A DNA stretch of 15,026 nt, taken from the NCBI GenBank assembly GCA_002405485.1, contig DHLW01000191.1, forward strand, positions 2,269 to 17,294, read 5' to 3'. Positions 7,242 through 12,531 of this stretch are shown here, in pieces (position 1 is the stretch's first letter; each line of letters begins with the position of its first letter). The notes below the pieces were generated by a model. It did no database searches. It saw nothing but the letters and a program-made list of their open reading frames with translations, and had not been told where the DNA came from. Position numbers and translations under genes: made by a program. This stretch comes from Phycisphaerales bacterium UBA4658. GTDB taxonomy: Bacteria; Planctomycetota; Phycisphaerae; Phycisphaerales; UBA1924.

Positions 7242-7652
7242 CTATCGCTCGGCGGCCTTCCTTCGGGATCGGCCGAGCATCGCGCCGAACATGGTCTTGA
7301 GTTCGATCGTTTCGAGAACGATCGGGTGCATTCTTGTCGGTTGGAACCATCCGCGTCGTAAGCAGAGTTTCAGCCAGAAATGGCATTCGTTCAGCTCTTT
7401 GATGGCAATCGCGAGACACTTGTTGAAGTCGGCGCGGCTCATTGCCTCCGATGCCTCGTAGATGTTCGCGCCGACCGAGGTGCCGGCACCAATGATCTGA
7501 TTGATTATTCTTGGTGAGCGACCCTGTTCGGCAAGCGCATCGGTGACATCGAGCACGCGATCTGCATACTCGTCCATTCGATCGAGAGTCTCGCTGCGCA
7601 GCCGTGCCATGTCCGAGTTCCGGGCTCTCTCTTGATGTTTCGCTGTCAACAT
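7242..7652 (-). CDS. Four-helix-bundle protein (23S rRNA IVS / S23 / Avd family)
   Basis: The 136-aa ORF matches the small four-helix-bundle family first known from 23S rRNA intervening sequences. Signature stretches are the first helix (DEYADRVLDVTDALAEQG), then INQIIGAGTSVGANIYEASE with the conserved GxSxxANxxE pattern, SRADFNKCLAIAIKELNE with the family's DFxxxLxIAxxExxE pattern, and a Leu-rich last helix (IVLETIELKTMFGAML). Relatives form pentameric rings; one branch (Avd) works with diversity-generating retroelements, but most have no known function. It lies between pdhB (18-base gap) and pdhC (78-base gap) in the same direction. The ATG at 7652 is used; an internal ATG at 7610 (MARLRSE) is also possible. 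Codon use is less G/C-biased than in its neighbours, suggesting a later insertion into a pdhB-pdhC pair. Confidence 0.85.
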   Translation of the reverse strand: MLTAKHQERARNSDMARLRSETLDRMDEYADRVLDVTDALAEQGRSPRIINQIIGAGTSVGANIYEASEAMSRADFNKCLAIAIKELNECHFWLKLCLRRGWFQPTRMHPIVLETIELKTMFGAMLGRSRRKAAER

Positions 7653-7670
7653 GTTCCGATGTAGTATTGT

Positions 7671-8714
7671 TCACCGACCCAGCGTCCGCCGCACCGCCGC
7701 CATGATCTTCCCCTTGTGCGGCAAGTACTCCGCCTCCAGGTTCTTCGCATACGGCGTCGGCACGTCCTCCGTATTCACCCGCAGCGGCTGGTGATCCAGA
7801 TAGTCGAAGCCCTTCTCGCAGACCTGCGTGATCACTTCGGTCGCGATGCTCGCAAACGGCCAGCACTGATCCACCACCACCAGCCGGTTCGTGCGCTTCA
7901 CGCTCTCGATGATCGAGCCGATGTCCAGCGGCCGAACCGTCCGCATGTCCAGCACGTCGCAGACGATCCCGTCTTTGGCGAGTTCATCCGCCGCCTCGCA
8001 GCAGAAGTTCACCGGTCGACCGAAGCTCACCAGCGTGCAATCGCTGTTGCGTTCGCCGCTCCATGTGCCGCGGCGAAGGGCGGCGACGCCGAAGGGAATC
8101 GCGTAATCGCCTTCCGGAACCGGGCCCTTGTCGCTGAGCATGCGCTCGGATTCGAGGTTGAACACGGGGTCCGAGTCGCGGATCGCGGTCGTGAGGAGGC
8201 CCTTGGCATCCGCCGCACAAGAGGGAATGGCGATCTTGAGCCCCGGCACGTTGGCGTACATCGCTTCAACGGTCCAGGAGTGGGTTGAGCCAAGCTGTCC
8301 GCCCGCGCCGTTGTTGCCGCGGAAGACCACCGGGCAGCCCCACTGTCCGCCGGACATGTAGAGCATCTTGGGGACGTTGTTCAGGATCTGGTCCGCCGCG
8401 ACGAGCGAGAACGACCACGACATGAACTCGATGATGGGGCGCAGGCCGTACATCGCGGCGCCCACGGCGAGCCCGGCGAACCCGTTCTCGCTGATCGGGG
8501 CGTCGATGATCCGCTTGGGCCCGAACTCATCGAGCATGCCCTGGCTCACCTTGTACGCGCCGTTGTATTGGGCCACTTCCTCACCCATGAGGAAGATCCG
8601 CGGATCGCGCCGCATCTCCTGGCTCATGGCTTCGCGAAGGGCCTCGCGAAACTGGATCTCGCGCGTGCCGGGGGCGATCAGGTGGGACGTCGTGGGGTCG
8701 GTGGTGGCGATCAT
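7671..8714 (-). CDS. pdhB: Pyruvate dehydrogenase E1 component, beta subunit
   Basis: This 347-aa protein is the beta subunit of the heterotetrameric thiamine-diphosphate E1 enzyme, which decarboxylates pyruvate and acetylates E2. Family signatures are GEEVAQYNGAYKVSQGMLDE, FGPKRIIDAPISENGFAG, GLRPIIEFMSWSF, ADQILNNVPKMLYMSGGQ, VVFRGNNGAGGQLGSTHS and DMRTVRPLDIGSIIESVKRT. The Glu of GEEV and the adjoining pyrimidine-binding segment are intact. Length is slightly above the usual ~325 because of about 20 extra N-terminal residues. The ATG at 8714 is the natural start (MIATTDPTT), with AAGG 3 bases upstream; the frame is open further but enters non-conserved sequence. It leads the unit pdhB - four-helix gene - pdhC, so a promoter probably lies in the 193-base divergent gap with the zinc-ribbon gene. 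I saw no convincing -35/-10 pair there. Confidence 0.95.
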   Translation of the reverse strand: MIATTDPTTSHLIAPGTREIQFREALREAMSQEMRRDPRIFLMGEEVAQYNGAYKVSQGMLDEFGPKRIIDAPISENGFAGLAVGAAMYGLRPIIEFMSWSFSLVAADQILNNVPKMLYMSGGQWGCPVVFRGNNGAGGQLGSTHSWTVEAMYANVPGLKIAIPSCAADAKGLLTTAIRDSDPVFNLESERMLSDKGPVPEGDYAIPFGVAALRRGTWSGERNSDCTLVSFGRPVNFCCEAADELAKDGIVCDVLDMRTVRPLDIGSIIESVKRTNRLVVVDQCWPFASIATEVITQVCEKGFDYLDHQPLRVNTEDVPTPYAKNLEAEYLPHKGKIMAAVRRTLGR

Positions 8715-8907
8715 GGACCTTCGGTCTCGGGGCGAGGGGTACGGACTCTGCTTGGATGTGCAAAGCGAAAATCGTAGGTGAGTCGCCTTGGGTTTTCCTG
8801 AGTCGATCCCGGGCCCCAGCGTGCTTTTCCTGCCCCCCGACCTCAACGTGCATACGGGTCAACACTGAGATTTAGGGATTGGCGCGGCTCCAAAACCGGA
8901 GTATCCT

Positions 8908-9780
8908 GTGAGCAATACGTTTGGGTCAGAGGCCACTTGCCATGGGGTTCATATGCCGGGGACCGATTCGCCGAGCAAAGTCTGCGTCGTCTGTGGCGAG
9001 AGCGTTGCGGGCAAACCCCGTGTCAAGGACGCGGCGGGCCGGTACACCTGCGCGGGCGCCTGCCACGATCAGCACGTCGCCGCCGTCAAGGCCGCCGCTC
9101 GAGCCAAGAGCGAGTCCCGCGCCGCGCCCGCCCCCTCGCCCGGAACCATTCCGGTTGGCGACGAGCGCTCCGTGCTCAGTGATCTCATCAGCCAGTCGCC
9201 CATGCTCAAGGCCGGCAAGTGCGAGCAGTGCGGCGGGGTGATCCCCCAAGGCGGGGTCATCTGCACGCGCTGCGGATTCAACTCCCAGACCGGCAAGAAT
9301 CTCCGGACCGCGGTCTACGCCGAGAAGGTCAAAAAGGAATCCAAGATCGGTGCCATGGCCGGCGATGCCGGATCGACCACCATGGCGGTGCTCCGCTCGC
9401 CGATCATCTTCGGCTCGATCATCGCCCTTGGTCTTGGCGCGATCGGGCTGGTGGGCGTGCTGGTGCCGGAGTTCACCCTTGCGTCGGTGGTGATCGTCGG
9501 CGTGGTGTACCTCATCGCGATCATCTGGGGTCTCATCGACGCCATCCAGGAACAGGAGTACACCTGGGCCGGGTTCATGATCTACCACGTCATCGGCGGA
9601 TTCATCCCGATCAGCATTCTGCGCTTCGGATCGATCATCGGCTTCTTCGCCGCCGTCGGCTACATCGTGTTCGTCTGCGACCGGCCCGTGCTCAAGTCCT
9701 TGTTCATCGGCAGTCTGCTCGCGTTCGTCGGGCAGCTTGTGGGCATCTACATGTCCCGCGGCAGCTTCGAGTTCCAGTGA
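8908..9780 (+). CDS. Zinc-ribbon membrane protein with four C-terminal membrane segments
   Basis: The 290-aa protein begins with a Cys cluster (C26, C29, C48, C52: VCVVCG ... CAGAC), has an Ala/Pro/Ser linker, then a zinc ribbon (C105, C108, C119, C122: CEQCGGVI ... CTRCGFNSQTGK). After a basic Lys-rich stretch it has about four hydrophobic segments (~165-186, 191-212, 222-257 possibly double, 262-281). The predicted layout is a cytoplasmic zinc-binding head on an integral membrane domain. The GTG start at 8908 has GGAG six bases upstream; ATG at 8953 is an alternative that keeps both Cys clusters. It is the only plus-strand gene between pdhB and pdhA. Proteins of this layout are, from memory, common and uncharacterised in planctomycetes. 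No enzymatic motif is visible. Confidence 0.8.
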   Translation: MSNTFGSEATCHGVHMPGTDSPSKVCVVCGESVAGKPRVKDAAGRYTCAGACHDQHVAAVKAAARAKSESRAAPAPSPGTIPVGDERSVLSDLISQSPMLKAGKCEQCGGVIPQGGVICTRCGFNSQTGKNLRTAVYAEKVKKESKIGAMAGDAGSTTMAVLRSPIIFGSIIALGLGAIGLVGVLVPEFTLASVVIVGVVYLIAIIWGLIDAIQEQEYTWAGFMIYHVIGGFIPISILRFGSIIGFFAAVGYIVFVCDRPVLKSLFIGSLLAFVGQLVGIYMSRGSFEFQ

Positions 9781-9783
9781 CGG

Positions 9784-9818
9784 CCGCCGATCCGAGCCCC
9801 TGGGGCCGGTGCCGGCGG
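9784..9818. terminator. Bidirectional terminator-like hairpin
   Basis: An outer stem CCGCCG (9784-9789) pairs with CGGCGG (9813-9818) around an inner GCCC-CTG-GGGC stem (9796-9806). It fills the 39-base gap between two convergent stop codons. No T-tract follows on either strand, so termination efficiency is uncertain. Confidence 0.5.
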
Positions 9819-9819
9819 T

Positions 9820-9966
9820 TCATGACTGATCGTCGCGACGCCCGACAAAGTACCGGATCGCGAAGTACACGATCCCCAGCGCCGCCGCCATCCCCGCCGG
9901 CAGCAGGCAGCAGTACGTGATCGAGAACTGGGCGAACTGGCCTTGCTGGGCGAGGAGGGTCGTCAT
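9820..9966 (-). CDS. Small single-helix membrane protein
   Basis: This 48-aa ORF starts with ATG eight bases after the stop codon of the nucleotidyltransferase gene and ends at the convergent hairpin. The sequence has a polar N-terminus (MTTLLAQQGQFAQFS), one hydrophobic segment of about 22 residues (ITYCCLLPAGMAAALGIVYFAI) and a basic/acidic tail (RYFVGRRDDQS). That is the layout of a bitopic membrane peptide with its C-terminus inside. There is no clear ribosome-binding site; translation may be coupled to the upstream gene. A longer reading of the same frame (to 10095) lies within the nucleotidyltransferase gene and has an unlikely composition. I know no family for it. The clean membrane segment and operon-like spacing support a real gene. 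Confidence 0.6.
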   Translation of the reverse strand: MTTLLAQQGQFAQFSITYCCLLPAGMAAALGIVYFAIRYFVGRRDDQS

Positions 9967-9974
9967 TGTGTGTT

Positions 9975-10754
9975 CTACGGCGTCTGGTCGAGACCCTTGA
10001 TGCGGACGCGGACGAGCAGATCGTTGAGCGCTCCCGTGTCGGGGGCGAGTTCGGGCAGCGGGCTCGCATCGCGGGCCGCGTCGAGTTCCTGGCACAACCG
10101 ATCGAACTGGCCAGCATGCGATTCCAGTTCGACGGGCGAGATCCCCATCTTCTCGTGGCCGGCGACTTTGCGGGCAATGAGGTCGCCGATCGCGGCGATG
10201 CCGAACACTTCATTCAGTCGGCGGAGGTTGGACTCCACCATGCCCGTCCGCATCAGGTGGATTCCTGCAAGCAGCGGGCGATACGTGTACAAAAGCCCCT
10301 TGACGGTGGGCTGCGAGCTCGCCCCGACAAGCTTCCATTGATCCACGCCGAAGTGGAAGAAGTGGTGGCGGTGCTTCCGGCAGATGAGCGTGCGGCAGAT
10401 CGCTCGCAGTTCTTCAAACTCCGGCGTTTCGAACGCCACCAGCGGCGAGAACACCTGCTCAAGAACGTACCCGTTGTGCTTCAGGAGAAGCTGGAAGTAC
10501 TTGCGGATGTCGTGGGTGACGATGTCCACTTCCGGAACCGCCGCCTTGTCCATGATCTCAAAGGTCTCGGGCGCAGGTCGCAGAGAGACGACATCGTGCA
10601 GCGGCGCGACGTGGCAGCCGCGGAGGTCCCAATCTGAGTCTGGCGAGTCGAAGCCGTAGAGATGCGCTCCGCTGACGGTGACGAACAGCAGGGGGTGCGG
10701 ACAATCGTGCACGCGAGAGCGAGCGACCTCGGGGATGGCAACGGACATCGTCAT
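9975..10754 (-). CDS. Predicted nucleotidyltransferase, Pol beta superfamily (RlaP/YcgL-like)
   Basis: The 259-aa protein carries the nucleotidyltransferase signature VSGAHLYGFDSPDSDWDLRG (residues 27-46). The pattern is GSxxYGxxxxxSDxDxxG with Ala in place of the Ser after Gly, metal-binding Asp41 and Asp43, and a likely third acidic residue, Asp77, in EVDIVTHD. This matches the predicted nucleotidyltransferases of Pfam PF10127, whose members include RlaP of RNA-repair loci. The inferred role is nucleotide transfer to a nucleic acid or small molecule; the substrate is unknown. The region after ~85 is helical and shows KYFQLLLKHNGYVLEQVFSP, typical of this family. The start is set by GGAG five bases before ATG 10754; GTG at 10760 also exists. 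No RNA ligase gene is visible nearby. The 48-aa membrane ORF follows after eight bases. Confidence 0.85.
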   Translation of the reverse strand: MTMSVAIPEVARSRVHDCPHPLLFVTVSGAHLYGFDSPDSDWDLRGCHVAPLHDVVSLRPAPETFEIMDKAAVPEVDIVTHDIRKYFQLLLKHNGYVLEQVFSPLVAFETPEFEELRAICRTLICRKHRHHFFHFGVDQWKLVGASSQPTVKGLLYTYRPLLAGIHLMRTGMVESNLRRLNEVFGIAAIGDLIARKVAGHEKMGISPVELESHAGQFDRLCQELDAARDASPLPELAPDTGALNDLLVRVRIKGLDQTP

Positions 10755-10759
10755 GGCCA

Positions 10760-10763
10760 CTCC
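10760..10763 (-). promoter_or_regulatory. Ribosome-binding site of the nucleotidyltransferase gene
   Basis: GGAG on the minus strand sits five bases before ATG 10754. It favours this start over GTG 10760, with which it overlaps. Confidence 0.55.
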
Positions 10764-10907
10764 AGCGTAGACGCCCGGTTGGTGCCGACCTTGTGGTTGC
10801 AGCCGCGATGCGATCGGTGGCGATCACAGCAAAGATCGATCTGCCGTGAACCGTTCTTGGCAAAACCCAATCATGTTCGACGGCTCAGAGCGTCCGCGAC
10901 TGACGCG

Positions 10908-11117
10908 TCAACGGTGCGTTTGACGGCACCGCAGAGTCGATCGAAGTGCAAAGGGCAAATGCACCATGAACACAAGGCCAGACAGGCCCCAGGAGGAGTT
11001 CAGAGCTCGTACAAACCAAGGCCGAGGGCTCGCATAAGCCATGCCAAGCAACCCCGAGAAGCAAAACAGCATGGCCGTGATCGATGCGAGAAGATATGAA
11101 CGCCGAGCTGGACTCAC
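10908..11117 (-). CDS. Small membrane protein overlapping the pdhA stop codon
   Basis: This 69-aa ORF starts at a GTG that shares bases with the pdhA stop codon (GTGA). It has a basic N-terminus (MSPARRS), a hydrophobic segment of about 21 residues (YLLASITAMLFCFSGLLGMA), a loop with aromatic and basic residues (SPRPWFVRALNSS), a second hydrophobic stretch (WGLSGLVFMVHLPFAL) and a strongly basic tail. This predicts a helical hairpin with both ends inside. The frame continues upstream through pdhA in an Arg/Pro/Gly-rich shadow reading, so the GTG is the sensible start. Third-position G/C bias is weaker than in pdhA. I recognise no family. Coupling to pdhA suggests co-expression with E1 alpha, but a functional link is not established. 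An internal ATG would shorten it by 15 residues. Confidence 0.55.
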   Translation of the reverse strand: MSPARRSYLLASITAMLFCFSGLLGMAYASPRPWFVRALNSSWGLSGLVFMVHLPFALRSTLRCRQTHR

Positions 11118-12283
11118 AGCAGCGGATTCTTCACCCCGTGCACGTACTCCCTCGTCGGCGACAGGTTCGCCTCGATGTTCGAGTACACGTCGCTGTACAG
11201 CTCCGCCTCCACATCCGGGATCGGGCTTTCCTCGGCGAACGCCATCGCCTTGGCCACCACGTCCTTCACCTCGCGCTGCATCGCCAGGAACTGCTCCTCG
11301 CTCATGCTCTTCCGCTCGTTCATCAGGTGCAGCGCGAGCTGGTCGATCGAGTCCTTCTGCTTCACCGCCTCCACCTCGTCCTTCGTCCGGTACTTCTGCG
11401 GGTCGCTCATCGAGTGGCCCTGGTACCGGTACGTGTGCAGGTCGACAAAGCCCGGACGCTGCTTGGCTCGGCACTCATCGGCAAACGGCTTGAACTTGTC
11501 GTACAGCCGAAGAATGTCCAGCCCCTCGTCCTCGCTGATCTTCAGCGAGTCGATCCCGTACGCCGCACCCTTGGCAAGCAGATTGTGGGCCATCGTCGTG
11601 CCACGCTCGATCGCCGTGCCCATCGAGTAGCGGTTGTTCTCGACGATGAAGATCACCGGCAGGCTGTACAGCCCGGCGAGGTTCATCGCCTCGTGCAGAC
11701 ACCCCTGGTTCAATGCGCCGTCGCCCAGATACGCGAGCGCGACCTTCTTCTTCGCCGGGGCGTTCTCGTCCAGCCCCGCGGGCCGACCGTCCGGATGATT
11801 CACGCCCTTGCCCAGAACCTCCCACTCATAGCGGGCCGCAAACGCCAGCCCCGCGCCAAGCGCCGTCTGCGCACCGACGATCCCGTGACCGCCAAAGAGC
11901 CAGTTCGGACGATCGAACATGTGCATCGAGCCGCCCTTGCCCTTGGCGCACCCGGTGATCTTCCCGAACATCTCGGCCATGCACGCCCCCGGATCCATCC
12001 CCCGGGCCAGCGCGTGCCCGTGATCGCGATACGCCGTCACCACCGGATCGTCATGGTTCACCGCCCCGATCGTGCCCACCGCGCACGCCTCCTGACCGAT
12101 GTACAGGTGGCAGAATCCGCCGATCTTCGCCTGCTGATACGCCTGCGCGCACCGCACCTCGAACTCGCGGATCAGGAACATGTCCCGCAGCCACTTGCTG
12201 AGCGTCGCGTTCGGCAGGTCCGCAGAGACCCCTCGGCGAGCGGTCGTCGATGTCGGGGCAACGGGTGTCGCAGTCTGAGCCAT
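11114..12283 (-). CDS. pdhA: Pyruvate dehydrogenase E1 component, alpha subunit
   Basis: The 389-aa alpha subunit of the thiamine-diphosphate E1 enzyme pairs with the pdhB product. Signatures: MFLIREFEVRCAQAYQQAKI, FCHLYIGQEACAVG, TAYRDHGHALARG, KGGSMHMF, GHGIVGAQTALGAGLAFA, the thiamine-diphosphate/Mg motif from GDGALNQG (Gly187-Asp188-Gly189) to ENN (Asn216-217), and YRYQGHSMSDPQKYR, the loop corresponding to the regulatory phosphorylation loop of eukaryotic E1. About 25 residues (VLGKGVNHPDGRPAG onward, ~157-179) are inserted before the thiamine motif compared with usual E1 alpha. The ATG at 12283 has AAGGA five bases upstream; another ATG at 12289 is too close to that site. The gene is apart from pdhB, with four genes between, and is followed by a GTGA-overlapping small ORF. 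It lies downstream of the peptidase gene but behind a terminator-like hairpin. Confidence 0.95.
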   Translation of the reverse strand: MAQTATPVAPTSTTARRGVSADLPNATLSKWLRDMFLIREFEVRCAQAYQQAKIGGFCHLYIGQEACAVGTIGAVNHDDPVVTAYRDHGHALARGMDPGACMAEMFGKITGCAKGKGGSMHMFDRPNWLFGGHGIVGAQTALGAGLAFAARYEWEVLGKGVNHPDGRPAGLDENAPAKKKVALAYLGDGALNQGCLHEAMNLAGLYSLPVIFIVENNRYSMGTAIERGTTMAHNLLAKGAAYGIDSLKISEDEGLDILRLYDKFKPFADECRAKQRPGFVDLHTYRYQGHSMSDPQKYRTKDEVEAVKQKDSIDQLALHLMNERKSMSEEQFLAMQREVKDVVAKAMAFAEESPIPDVEAELYSDVYSNIEANLSPTREYVHGVKNPLL

Positions 12284-12288
12284 GATCA

Positions 12289-12293
12289 TCCTT
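12289..12293 (-). promoter_or_regulatory. Ribosome-binding site of pdhA
   Basis: AAGGA on the minus strand lies five bases before ATG 12283. It selects that codon over the ATG at 12289, which it directly abuts. Confidence 0.6.
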
Positions 12294-12310
12294 CAACATC
12301 TGGGCCCGTC

Positions 12311-12329
12311 CGGTCTGTCAGAATGACCG
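12311..12329. promoter_or_regulatory. Inverted repeat in the pdhA leader, possible operator
   Basis: CGGTC (12311-12315) and GACCG (12325-12329) form a 5+9+5 inverted repeat 28-46 bases upstream of the pdhA start. The size suits a dimeric regulator, but no known consensus is matched, so this is only a candidate. A -10-like TAGAAT on the minus strand lies upstream at 12367-12372 without a good -35 partner. Confidence 0.2.
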
Positions 12330-12468
12330 AACAAAGACCGTCTAAGTTCGTCGCGGAATTCCAGAGATTCTAGGAGCATCTCCGGGTTCGGGTCTCGCCA
12401 ACGCTCCGACGCACCACGCAATCGCCAAACCGCGTTCGCGGCACCCCTCGCGGCACGCCCGAACGAGA

Positions 12469-12498
12469 GCCGCCCCAGGGCCGTGGCCCCGGGGCGGC
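12469..12498 (-). terminator. Strong GC hairpin after the peptidase gene
   Basis: GCCGCCCC (12469-12476) pairs with GGGGCGGC (12491-12498), and after one mismatch GGGCC (12478-12482) pairs with GGCCC (12485-12489). It starts 33 bases beyond the peptidase stop codon in transcript direction. The T-tract after it is weak (TCTCGTTC), so it may be a non-canonical intrinsic terminator of a high-GC genome. It separates the peptidase transcript from pdhA. Confidence 0.6.
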
Positions 12499-12531
12499 GA
12501 GGAGTTCCATGCGTGCGCTCAGCACCTCTGG

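Noticed and set aside
6285-7461. Plus-strand frames of 340-358 codons opposite pdhC
   Set aside because: They are antisense shadows. The minus strand carries a complete E2 with lipoyl, binding and catalytic motifs.
7242-7652. Diversity-generating retroelement, given an Avd-like protein
   Set aside because: There is no reverse transcriptase, template repeat or variable-repeat target in the window; the family has many members unrelated to DGRs.
11084-12373. 429-codon plus-strand frame opposite pdhA
   Set aside because: It is an Arg/His/Leu-rich shadow of pdhA without recognisable domains.
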